Assembly (NCBI GenBank): GCA_032622095.1
Contig: CP136061.1
Location: forward strand, 49,857,797-49,921,796
Length of the DNA stretch: 64,000 bases
Direction: 5' to 3'
Origin: Siphonodentalium dalli
Taxonomy: Eukaryota > Mollusca > Scaphopoda > Gadilida > Siphonodentaliidae
Numbering within the stretch: position 1 is the first letter of the stretch; each line of letters begins with the position of its first letter. Positions 33,667-44,206 of this stretch are shown in pieces. Below the pieces are notes generated by a model. That model made no database searches. It saw nothing but the letters and a program-made list of their open reading frames with translations, and had not been told where the DNA came from. Position numbers and translations under genes: made by a program.

Positions 33667-34896
33667 TATCCCCCGCCAAATTGAAAATTTGCGGGTGATA
33701 TAGGAATGGGTTCCGTCCGTCCGTCTGTCCGTCCGTCCGTCCGTCTGTCCCGAATTTGATCGAGTCAGAACTTGAACAAATGTCTACGGATTTCAAAGAT
33801 ATTTGGTATATGAGTTCACCTGACCGTTACCTAGAATGCGTTCTCAAGCCAGGTCCGGCAGGATATTTTTACCAGAGTTATTGGACTTTGTTTATTATTT
33901 TTGTTGAATTTACCAAATAGCATATAGACGACGTCACAGGGCTCATTTCCACAAATCTCTATGGATTTCAAAGATATTTGGTATATGAGTTCACCTGACC
34001 ATTACCTAGAATGAGTTCGCATGCCAGGTCCGGTCGGTTATTTTTACCGGAGTTATTGGACTTTGTTTATTATTTACCAAATAGCATATAGACAACGTCA
34101 CAGGGCTCATTTCCACAAATGTCAACGGATTTCAAAGATTTTTGTTATTTGTGTTCACATGATCAGTATCTAGAACGAGTTCGAAAACCAGGTCCGGCAG
34201 GATATTTTAAGCAGAGTTATTGGACATTGTTTATTTTTGTGTGTGCAAATGGACGACGTCACAGGGCTCATTTCCACAAATCTCAATGGATTTCAGAGAT
34301 ATTCGGTAAATGAGTTCACATGACCTGTATCTAGAATGAGTTCGCAAACCAAGTCCGGCCGGTTATGTTAAGCAGAGTTATTGGACTTTTTAAAATTTGT
34401 TACAATAATCTGCACTGGTGATTTCAATTTCAACATCCATCAGGAGAAATATGTGTCTCAACTTGAAAACATCTTCAAAATACATCAATCTGTTGTGCAG
34501 CCGACACATATACTTGAATGAACACTCGACCTACTTCTCTCTAATATTAAAATGGACACACATGCTTTTCCAGTTCTGTACACAGACCACCATGTGATAT
34601 GGGCTGTCAAGAAGTAAAATGTCATTCTAAGAATATTTATGCATGGTTATGGAGATATTGAGGTATATTTTATCAAATATATATATTTTTTAAATTTTGC
34701 TCAAAATTTATATCAACGGATTTAAAAGAGTTTTGGTATATTTGTTCCCATGACTAGTACCTAAAATGAGTTTGCGAGCCTTTTTGACAAAATCCCACCT
34801 CTTATTTACCACGTACTGAGAACGTAAACTTTATTGAGAATGCACTTCCCCAACTGCACATTTCGGCGGGGGATACCGCCGTCTCCGGCGGCTTGT
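33667..34896 (+). mobile_element. Helentron-like insertion in the left arm of FB2
   Basis: The right arm of FB2 preserves the uninterrupted site (CTTGTTATTGTGTTTG on the complementary strand near 35412-35428). In the left arm this is split by 1,230 bp starting TATCCCCCGCC and ending with hairpin CCGCCGTCTCCGGCGG plus CTTGT, between T and T with no target duplication. GGCGGGGGATA near the right end mirrors the left start. Inside are a CCGTCCGTCTGT run and four or five ~170-bp units (ACGGATTTCAAAGATATTTG...). Insertion at TT, short asymmetric inverted ends and a 3' hairpin are described for Helentrons (Helitron2). Confidence 0.65.
34402..34617 (+). pseudogene. Endonuclease (EEP) domain fragment inside the Helentron-like element
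   Basis: The + frame from 34402 reads ICTGDFNFNIHQEK, then PTHILE, an in-frame TGA at 34519-34521, TLDLLLSNIK and VLYTDHHVIWAVKK before TAA at 34615. GDFN, the T-L-D-L core and the D-H near the end are motifs of the exonuclease-endonuclease-phosphatase fold used by LINEs. Autonomous Helentrons are known to carry such an endonuclease at the end of their Rep-helicase protein, so this may be a leftover of the parent. A captured LINE piece is the alternative. Confidence 0.55.
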
Positions 34897-36216
34897 TGTG
34901 TTTGGTGCACCAACTAATGGCTAAAATGTAGACAGTCATTTAATCTTATTAATGGTACTCAATCCGATTAAGCACCCCTAAATTACTATTTCTTTGGCTT
35001 CAGGGGCAAAACATATTTGATTCGAGTCGAGGAGCCCATCCATCAAAGCTCAGAGTGATGAGATATTGATTTTTGAAGTTTGTAATTTTCTCGAGATGTG
35101 TACTGATAATTGCCACAGAAACACTTATTCAAACGGACGAAGGTGGATAACTAAAAATAAATGGTAATACTAACGCAATTTTGACTGAGAACATCCTTTT
35201 GACGGCGTGTTCTGTGCCACAAACAATAGATGTAAAACAACTTCAAAAGTTGATATCTGATCACTCTGAGCGTTGATGGGTAGGTTCGTCGACTCGAATC
35301 AATTATTTTTTACACCCGAAGTCAAAGAAATAGTAATTTAGGGGTGCTTAATCAGATTGAGAACCATTAATAAGATTAAATGACTGTCTACATTTTAGCC
35401 ATTAGTTAGTGCATCAAACACAATAACAAGACCACTGCATTATATGAGTAGTGACTCACGATTAATGTTTCTGGCTCTATCACCCTATAACCGATGGCCT
35501 TTATTCGGGTGGGTAAAGTCTATGGGGTGAGGTACATTTTGGAATGGCTGCCTTTGTAAAATGTATTAACGCAGTTTAGTTCAGATAATGACTATTTCCA
35601 TTGTCGTGAATGTGATTTCGCTGTAGTTGGCTAAAATGTCCATGCTATGACATCATCACTGAGGAGGGCTATAGCCCACCTAGGCTGATTGAGGAGGGCT
35701 GGTCTTAGCCCGCCCGGATTTCTGAGAATGCCAGCCCTGGAAAGCCCATAACTCCGAAGGCCCGATTCTCCGAAACCCCATAATTCCGAAGGCCCGATTC
35801 TCCGAAAGCCCGATTCTCCGAAAACCCATAACTCCAAAGGCCCGATTCTCCGAAGGCCCGATTCTCCGAAAATCCAAAATGAACTAGAATGCACTCAAAA
35901 CTCCCCCATGTAGTCGAACATGCACATAGCGAAGGGTATATGCTTATAGCAGGGGACCACATGTTTCACGGTTAGACACATTGCACCCAAACCAACGCAT
36001 ATACCAGTGGTGGTATCAAGCCCGGAAATAAGGTGCCTGACATTTGCAGAATGAGGTCCCCAGAGGGTGAATTTAGAGATAATACCCGCATAGCGGCTAG
36101 CATCACCAAATTCACCCTTTGCTATGGGACCTCATTCTGTTCAGACATTGATCGGGTAGGGTTCAGTAGTCCGAAGGTTCAGTCCGAAGGTTCACTAGTC
36201 ATTCCACATATGTCGC

Positions 36217-36370
36217 ATTAGGGCGTTTAAACGCCGTAATTATAGCGTTTAAACGCCGTATTAGGGCGTTTAAACGCCGTATTAGGGCGTTTAAACGCCG
36301 TAATTAGGGCGTTTAAACGCCGTATTAGGGCGTTTAAACGCCGTAATAGGGCGTTTAAACGCCGTAATTA
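36217..36370. repeat. FB2 right subterminal array (GGCGTTTAAACGCC)
   Basis: Seven units of the palindromic core, spaced by GTATTAG, GTAATTAG or similar, form the counterpart of the five-unit array at 32848-32953. One unit has TAGCGTTTAAACGCC. Each core contains GTTTAAAC. Confidence 0.9.
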
Positions 36371-36403
36371 TTATTTTATTTGTGGCGCTACTGTGCTTCC
36401 GTA

Positions 36404-37959
36404 ATATAGACATAGAAAGAGCATATACCTGTATACACCAATTTCACGTGATCATTAATGACAGATCCGAATGCACCAGTTCCCATGCACCAGAGAACCA
36501 CGTGCGCGCACACCCACATGCCCCAAGTCATGTACAGGTGTGGAACCAATTTCTAATTGCCATCTGCTGGGCATTGCTGTCTACCGGTTACATGGTCACA
36601 TTTTGTAATATAATATATCACCCTAGAATTTGTGGGTAATTTCTCATTATTTTCCATATCTCTTGTGTGCAAGTCAATGCGTGCAAATGTCCCAAGATCC
36701 GGTTTTTGCTATAAAAACCGGACCACAAGATTCCTCACATGAAAGCATCGTCCGACCTTAAGCATATATATATCTATTTCTTACACAATAACAACGAGAT
36801 AACGATAAGTCTTTACAAAAAACAATGTGTATAACCGAATTTAGTTTCAAAGTTTTGAATTACTTGTTATTAAAGTCCCCTTCCCCACACTTTGCCTCGT
36901 CATCGCCACGGATTCGAACTTATTTTGATTGGAAGTGCAGATTATTTCTGGCGGTACTGTGTGCTCGTGCAAATTGTGATTCACATCGACCTATACAGAT
37001 ACATTTACCCTGTGTATTTGGTGACGTCTGGACAAAACTTTCATACTTTCTGTTATCCATTTGATTACATATTCATTCGTTAATTTAAAATTTGATTTAT
37101 GAACTGACGATTCGTGATTTAGACACACAGGGTTGGAATTATGCGTCGTGATGGCCGTAATCGTCAAAGTAAAAATATTCTAAATAGATACAGCTAATAA
37201 ATGTTAACCACCCCCTGGAGTGAAATTGTGATTCCAACACAATGCTTTATAATGCACAAACTTGTCACTGTTCAAGTATTAGTATATAGTGGCAAAACAT
37301 ATTCCTCATTTAGCGCGAGAGGACAGTGATTACGAGCATTTGCAAACTAAATTGTCATTTATTACCAATTGCCGAGAGGGGGTGGTTGAACAGACACAAC
37401 CAGCAGCATTTGTTATACAAGATATACATAGTTTAATGAATGTACACATTTAGTAATCAAACTTCTTCTCAGGAGATGTTGAATTAATTACATTTAGTTG
37501 TATTGCATGTATATGGTAGTGTCAACAGTAGCATACTGTTTTAACACACATAATTCAGTTGAAAAACGTGGTATCGCTGTTCAGTATGCATATACATTGT
37601 GCTGCTCATATACATGTAGGACATATTTAAGAGATGCATGTAGTGCGTGTGTGTGTGTTATTGGGTGAAACGGAAACGGCGCTGTGTTCGTTGGCGCGCA
37701 TTGTGTGAATCGCGAAGCAGTTAAATGTTCCCAAAAAACGACCACAGCTCCATACCCCCAATAACGCACATACACACACAGGAATGATAACCCTATTCGT
37801 AAATCTGGGAAAGTTTGCCATTTGCAGGGTAATTCTGACATTACATGACTCACACTGGCAAATTTCATTGGCACTGTGAGTGCATTTCGTCAAAGAGAAC
37901 AATGGTGTTTGTGCGTTAGGGCACTAAATGACAAACGAATTATAATCTTTCGGTTACAG
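36404..37959. other. Intron inside the CTLD, last part
   Basis: AT-rich sequence up to the acceptor TTTCGGTTACAG|ATCGG of the final exon. Frames such as 36825-37064 (+) and 37581-37902 (-) show no domains. No mobile-element ends were recognised. Confidence 0.5.
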
Positions 37960-38174
37960 ATCGGAAATGGATGGACGCATACGATGCGAACAGCGACGAT
38001 ACCATGTATACATGGGACGGGCGACGCCTACCAGTGGAGAAATGGTGTTACTCCGATCCTGATAACGGAGCGGAAGATTGCATGCGCCTGGACACACATA
38101 ATACATACGATCAATATTATATGTGCGACGATGGATGTGACGAAACATTCTCGTTCTTTTGTCTGTACCGATGA
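37960..38174 (+). CDS. Lectin gene 1, last exon: second half of C-type lectin domain
   Basis: It enters in phase 1, joining T from the previous exon with AT to make Tyr (NNRYRKWMDAYDA), and ends at TGA (38172-38174) after FFCLYR. CTLD landmarks in order: WMDA at the usual WIG position, YTWDGRRL, WCYSDPDNGAEDC and the closing pair of Cys (CDDGC...FFC). The sugar-binding loop reads D-P-D rather than EPN or QPD. The usual W-N-D before the penultimate Cys reads M-C-D, so calcium and sugar binding may be altered or lost. Extra Cys suggest added disulfides. Confidence 0.85.
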
Positions 38175-38467
38175 CTTATTTCATTGGTCCACATCAGAAT
38201 GAGCCATGTGTGATTCCACTTCGTGCTGGGCCCACAAAAAGGATACCCTCCATTGCACACCTGAAGCAATACATTCTTCGAATGATACACGATTTGCCGT
38301 CAGAGCAGTCAGATATAGATACAAAACATCAAGGAACTCCAAAAACTCAACGTTTAGAAAACGATTGTTAATTGTACACGTACACATACTTGTATGCGTG
38401 TATGGGGAGGCTTGATCCCAGGTGATATGTATCTCGAACAACATAATTAATTTATGTATGTTATTGC

Positions 38468-38473
38468 ATTAAA
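38468..38473 (+). terminator. Possible polyadenylation signal ATTAAA
   Basis: ATTAAA lies ~295 nt downstream of the lectin stop codon and is the first near-canonical signal I noticed. AT-rich DNA makes chance matches common. Confidence 0.25.
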
Positions 38474-38545
38474 ATTATATCTCGATTGATTCGATATCAA
38501 TAACGGTCAACAGGAAATAGATTACATGCACGCTCTTTATATACG

Positions 38546-38700
38546 CAATCAACGTATTTGTGTTGCATGTATGGGCTTATCAAATTATAATAGGTCGAAC
38601 AACATACTGTGTACACTCGCGAAGGTAAATTATACCAAGTATGTTGCTCGGCCACTTACAATTTTATAAGCCTATAAATGCAACAAAATACGTTGATTGA
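38546..38700. mobile_element. Hairpin MITE downstream of lectin gene 1
   Basis: The left arm CAATCAACGTATTTGTGTTG, then GGGCTTATCAAATTATAATAGG (broken: GGGCTTATCAAATT), and AACAACATACT is complementary to the right arm ending CAACAAAATACGTTGATTG near 38698. The arms are about 65 bp with a few mismatches and a ~20-bp loop. Non-coding. Confidence 0.6.
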
Positions 38701-39824
38701 TCCATTGGACTAAATTTTATTGGGCGATGTTACCAATGAAGAAAATGCGCGATAAAAGAAGTTGAATGCCGCTCGATCCAAATTATACACGATATGCATT
38801 TGACGTGAATGCATTGACTGCAATTATATCGCGAATTTGAAATTACGCCGTAGAAAATTTAATTTGAAATAGTTGTTCTGTGATATGTACAGAGAATGAC
38901 TGAATTAACCATTGAGATACTGAATGGATTATCCAATTCTGTTATAAAAGTATACACCGGAACGATCTATAAATTTGGAAGGGTGTTCGGGTTATAAAAG
39001 CAGACGACAGACTGAAAAAATATCATACACGAACACAAGGATTCATATTCATTGTCGGGAAACGTTTTGATAATAAGTTCACCAAGCGACATAATTGACG
39101 TTTTTTACTTATTATTTAAACATCCATAAGGGTCTGTAGTGAGGGAACTACTCATCTATGAGTATTTAGTATAAAAAGCTTAATAAGCCGTATTCGCCAT
39201 CTCCAGTTTAAACATTTGCGTTTAAATATGGTTTAAACCTACATTTACAGTCCAGCCAAACGGCGATATAAGGGTAGGTTTGTGGTCGTTCAGTGGCAGC
39301 TGATTGACAACCCTAGTCCCTAGTCTGTGTAATAAGCTTGCAATCAAACTACCCTGTTATCTACTGATAAATCATGATATGGCTTGATCGTGTTTAAACC
39401 GGAACTGTCAAACTGACGTTTAAACCAAGGAGTTTATGTAAACCTGGTTTAATTGTTCAGACGTCAAAATATATAGCTGGTAATTGTAAAATATTTACAA
39501 GCATAATTATATGTTAACAATGAATTATTAAAAATTATATTACACAGAAGGCATGTCCAAATGTGCCGTCCACTTGCTTTCGCTATATAAAGTAGAATTT
39601 AAATGGAAAAACCACAACATGAAATAGAATGACATTTATATACATGAATACAATATGAGAATGAAAATATCGGACAAGGGTTATTGAATACGTCAATGCA
39701 TGGATGATCGTTCCCAATGCACGGTGCGCAGTGAAATTTTCGCGTCGACAATACTCGATTAAACACAACTCATACAACTATCTTCTATTCAATCGGCCAA
39801 TGTTCCCTGGGATAGTTGTCAGAT

Positions 39825-39990
39825 GTGTAATATGGGACGGTTGTATGATGCAATAACTAAACAAGAAAACCAATGTCAGAAATGGTAACGCACTCAAGAT
39901 CATATATTATATACCCATGATTGTAATTATAGAATATAAAATATATTGGTTTCGCGAATGACCAACCCAGAATTCCGTTAAAATAACAAT
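39825..39990 (+). repeat. Damaged duplicate of the CTLD intron
   Basis: 39870-39960 (ACAAGAAAACCAATGTCAGAA..., AAATATATTGG) matches the start of the CTLD intron at 30757-30850. 39964-39984 (CAGAATTCCGTTAAAA) matches 31425-31440. About 580 bp present in the original are missing between them. Just to the left, GTTGTATGATGCAATAACT is a weak match to the exon-donor sequence at 30724-30745. It is therefore the relic of another copy of the lectin gene. LINE-A ends directly beside it. Confidence 0.6.
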
Positions 39991-40569
39991 ATATATATCT
40001 TTATTATCCTCCATATATGGAGATTCATATATAAATGTTTATATTATGAGAACAAACACAATTTGGTACATAACACAGTGTATAAGAAATTTAAGATTAC
40101 AAACATATCTACAACACATGTCTCAATATGTATGATGAACCAACTACACATGCACATATACACACACTCATGCACTACATAAAGTATATATTCAATTCTA
40201 CAGCCATATCGTACTTACAGACAGAGAAATGGCATACTCCGAGACGACCAAGCCGAAGTTGGACCCAAATCAGGGATCTCTCTCTCTGGAAGACCCACAA
40301 ACGCCAATGCCTTTGTGCAGTCTTACCGACTCGGAGCCGACCATTTCCCCAGCACCACTCATGTATATATATACAGCCATATCGCACTTACAGACATACA
40401 GGCGACAGTCAGACAATCAGGCATACGAGACAAACAAACAAACGGCAGACATACATACAGACAAAAGTACTTACTGGTAAAACAATACACAGATACATGT
40501 GATATGAACAATTACAAACACGCTTATAACTGCATGTTATGATAGAGTTTATATGAAGGTTTGTGAGAT

Positions 40570-43500
40570 CTAGTCAGGACTTGGCGTCAGTCGATCAACA
40601 TATACTCTCCAGAGAAATGCGGCTTTGTTCACGAAGAAGTCTATTAGTTCATTTTCTTTTTCGGGATCACAGTATATGTTTTCATGTAGACCTGTTAGTA
40701 GAACGCGCGTTTTGGATTCTGCATCCAGTTTGTCATACTGCATATACATGTCTACATGAAACAAGTTTAGTAGCTCGAATTCAAAGGTATTTCGATCGTC
40801 GCAAATGGAAGAACATTCGATTAAGGCATGTTTTACACGATCTTTATGTTTGTTGTTACATAATACGCAGGTTTCTTCATTTGTTTCAAGGATACAAATA
40901 AGGCGTGCAATAAGTAGATATGATTTTTTATGGGCTGGGTATATGCGACAATTTTCCCATATCCGGAACATGCATAACATTGGATGGACGGCAGAGAACC
41001 TGGCAAGTCGAGTATCCTCATTTACGCTCATGTCCCAATATTCTCTATTAACTTTTGACCATGATTCGTTTATGGCACATTTCCATGTGGATTTCTTAGG
41101 GAATATTGAATTTTCGATGTAATTCTCAAGAGCTTCGGTCATGTCATATTTGTTAAGAATGTCAATGATGTCAGACATGTAACTTGATGATGAACATGTA
41201 GTGCCAACGAAGTACTGGTATAAGCGCGTGAGGAATACTTGTTTCACAGTTTTAGAAGATTTTAAGTTGCACAAAGAACCGAAGAATGACATTTTACGTT
41301 TTTCGATAAGTGACACCATAGACGAGGTTCCGACTAATCCTTGCGCAATAACCGTTTTTGTACGACGGTGAAGGCCCTGATAATACTTTAAACAAAATCT
41401 GTGTGTTCGTTCCAGGCGATCAACGTGTTTTTGGTTCAAATTCCAGATAAGTTCAAACCCGTACAGCCCTTTAGGTAGGACCACCGACGAATATATCAAC
41501 GAGCAACATGTTGGGGTCATACCACCCGGGTAAAGGCCGGCGTTGTTGAGCATCATAAACGTGCTACGGGTCTTATCGCATATATGCTCAGCGAATATTC
41601 CATTAAAGTCATACTTATCAATATAAATGCCCAAATGAGTTATGTTAGTGGTTTCTTTGACATCTGATGTACCAAGGTTCCAAAGTCGATCCTGACGCGA
41701 AAATTCGGATTTGGTTTCATTAAATACCACTACAGCGCATTTATTTGGGTTATATCGATACCGCCATTTGTTACTGTAATCGTAGCAAATATCACATAGT
41801 GCTGATAAACCAGATTTGGTGAGAGACAGCAGAACCATATCGTCTGCATGTGTCGGAGACGTACAATTTACACCGAGCATGTTTAAGCCAAACGGCGAGT
41901 TTGTAAGGATATGTATCAATTCGTCAACGTAGATCATATAGTACAAAGGGGAGAGGATTCCTCCCTGCCTGGCTCCCTGTCGCACATCAAACCACCTGGA
42001 AAAAACGTTGTTATGACGAATAGAACAGGTTACATTGATCAGAAGCTCGCGCATCAATCGAAATAAGTTTCCTCTGAATCCACATGTGTGCAATTTGTAT
42101 AACAATCCGTTAACCCAGACGGTATCGAACGCTTTCCAGACGTCTAAAAATAGGCTATACAGCTTTTGTTTACTATCGGATACATATGCGATACATTCTT
42201 TCATTACATATGACGTCATTGTTGCGCTTATGCCCTTTTGGAAACCGTGCTGAAGCGGATGTACATTAAGTAATTTTGGGGCGTATAATTCTATTCTAGC
42301 TTGTAAAATCTTTTCGAGTAACTTGTATAAAGTGGGCATCAGCGTTATAGCTCTGTAACTATCAAAGTCAGTTCTGGATTTTGAACCGCCTTTGTATAGT
42401 GTTATGATTACACCACGTTTAATCTGTGAAGGGATAATTTGTGTTTGAATCATGACTGTCATAAGATTAGATACCGTTTGAGTTAACTTCTGATATATCA
42501 GGTGTTCATTCGATATGGCATCCCAACCGGTTGCTTTTCCAACACTCAGGCTACGATAAGCAGAAAGTAATTCAAGTGGAGTTACACAAAAGAGTATGTC
42601 ATTACAATTATCATCATGCTGATCGCTCGTGGTTTTTCGCGTAACAAATTCATTGACATAGTTGAAGTGCTGTGTGTCAAACTCGGGTCTATATAGCGGC
42701 GAATATAATTTTTCAAAGTAAGATGCCCATCCTTCTGAAATTTCGTGATCATGGCGAAGAGTCTGTCCCTCATATGAAAAATATGCATTCTTATCGATGT
42801 GATTTTTCTGACGTTTCGTATGTAAAATGCGGAATAAATAGTTCTGATCAATTTGAGCACGTTTATCGATTTCATCGTTTTGTTCGGCCAGGTATTTACT
42901 AGAGGCTTTTCTATATTCTCTACGGAAGTCACATTTCGCATGTTTATAATTTATATAACTTTCCAAATGAGTATCTGCGCGAGGCCTGCCTTCATACACC
43001 CAAGATTGCCGAAGAGTCCGCATATTTGCATGCATAATTTTCAAATTTTCGTTCCAGAAGGGTTTCAGGTATTTTTTGAATTTCTTTTTTGGCAGGGTTG
43101 TTTTAGATGCATTTGATATTGCACTCACTATTGAATCGTATAATATACATGGATCGGTTTCCTGTTGATCTAATTGGTCAAATGAGTTCAATTCTGAATC
43201 AAGAATTCGGTTGTAATGTTCAAGAATTTCAGGGTGATATTTGGCCTTTTTCCAATCTACAATGCCGTGTCCGTCAATGTCTGATTTAACTACATGTCGA
43301 TCTCGTAATTCAATGCTTATGCTCAGAGTAACTGGTCTGTGATTGGACACATTGATGGCATCATCATCTAAAACGCGCACCTCTCGAATGAAAGGAATAA
43401 GAGTGTGTGGGATCATAATGTGATCAACTATCGTTCCTTCATGTAGGCCATCACCAAAAGGGACGCATGTCGTACGCGGACAATCATGACAAAAAGTATG

Positions 43501-44059
43501 GTTCACAGACACCATTTCGATTCGCTTGACAAGTTTTCTGAATGCCATGTTTCGGTCATCGGATTTCTCAAATTGGCCATTAAAGTCCCCCATTACTATT
43601 ACATTGCCGTATGGTTTGTACATATCACAAACGTCGCCAAGAGTCTTCGTGTATTCGTCGTAAAATTCGACCGAGTAATTTGTAGAAGGCAGGTAAATCT
43701 GCAATAGGTACAAAAAACATTCATCTGTTATTCTTAGTTGTATTCCTATTATTCTATCGTCGTCAATTGCAAGAGGGCTTATTCGTTCAGAAATTCTGGT
43801 GTGCCATAACAGTGCAACCCCGCCACTCGGTCTCCCTCTTTTATTGGGGATCCTTTGGCGGGAATCACAAACTGCATGGTATTCATAATACTTGTCGAGC
43901 GAACCAAGAAAATTTGTATCACATTGATAAAGCCAGTGTTCACTTAGACCTATTATATATGTCATGTATACCACTTTTGAGCAACTGACTCAAGTAATAA
44001 CCGGACGACATGACGCCTGTAGCATTCCATGTAATCATATTAAGATTAGCGGTTTCCAT
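40570..44059 (-). pseudogene. LINE-A ORF2: endonuclease-reverse transcriptase
   Basis: The open frame 43974-40570 gives 1134 residues. Residues 9-15 (GLSEHWL), 129-132 (GDFN), 182-184 (IVDH) and 209-213 (VSNHR) mark an EEP endonuclease. The reverse transcriptase spans about 500-760, with FLDVWKAFDTVW at 609-620, GARQGGILSP near 667-676 and catalytic HADD at 709-712, His replacing the usual Tyr or Phe before ADD. A CCHC-like CVLCNN...H..IEC lies near the C terminus. The natural start (METANLNMITWNATG, 44059) is in another frame that meets this one around 43960, so a single frameshift separates the first ~30 codons. Otherwise it is uninterrupted. Confidence 0.85.
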
Positions 44060-44206
44060 TTTACAGTTACAATTGATTGGTGATAAGTAAACGTCCTGAT
44101 TTCGTTTACCGCTTAAGCACAAAAATGCGGTGAATGCTAACAGTGCAACAATTTTACACATACTGAGGCAGATAACATGTTTCACACAAATAAACAATAA
44201 TATGCT

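Larger units (their letters stand above)
32811..36403. mobile_element. Large foldback element FB2, nearly complete palindrome
   Basis: The left end TACGGAAGCACTGTAGCGCC is mirrored at the right end (GTGCTTCCGTA, ending 36403). The complementary arms continue for over 1 kb: GGCGTTTAAACGCC arrays, an AGAATGAGGTCCCC hairpin block, a GAATCGGGCCTTCGGA minisatellite, then unique sequence to about 35090 (left) and 35235 (right), leaving a central loop of only ~150 bp. The left arm is lengthened by a 1.23-kb insertion at 33667-34896. The terminal TA on both sides may be the target duplication. There is no transposase, and it would form a huge hairpin when single-stranded. Confidence 0.75.
3218..38174 (+). 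other. Gene span: secreted PAN/apple-EGF-Thr-rich-CTLD lectin, 5 or 6 exons
   Basis: The exons at 3218-3499, 14394-14499, 15149-15301, (15550-15561), 30514-30726 and 37960-38174 can be spliced with GT/AG borders and matching phases (0, 1, 1, 1, 1). They give 981 nt including the stop, or 326 residues (322 without the 12-nt microexon). Predicted order is a signal peptide of ~18 residues, a PAN/apple-like module, an EGF-like module, a Thr-rich probably O-glycosylated linker and a C-terminal C-type lectin domain. Such proteins are usually secreted and act in sugar binding, innate defence or extracellular matrix; the ligand cannot be read here. Introns total about 34 kb and are crowded with transposons. 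The phase agreement across all joins is strong evidence, but no transcript has been seen and extra exons in the large introns are possible. Confidence 0.8.
38175..39824. other. 3'UTR/intergenic sequence after lectin gene 1
   Basis: AT-rich DNA containing the hairpin MITE at 38546-38700. Near 39200-39440 TTTAAAC occurs many times (GTTTAAACCTAC, GTGTTTAAACC, CGTTTAAACC), which may be a degenerate repeat. No gene recognised. Confidence 0.45.

Noticed and set aside
40128-40542. Overlapping + frames rich in His/Thr/Arg
   Set aside because: They lie in the 3'UTR of LINE-A, antisense to it, with no domain or splice support.
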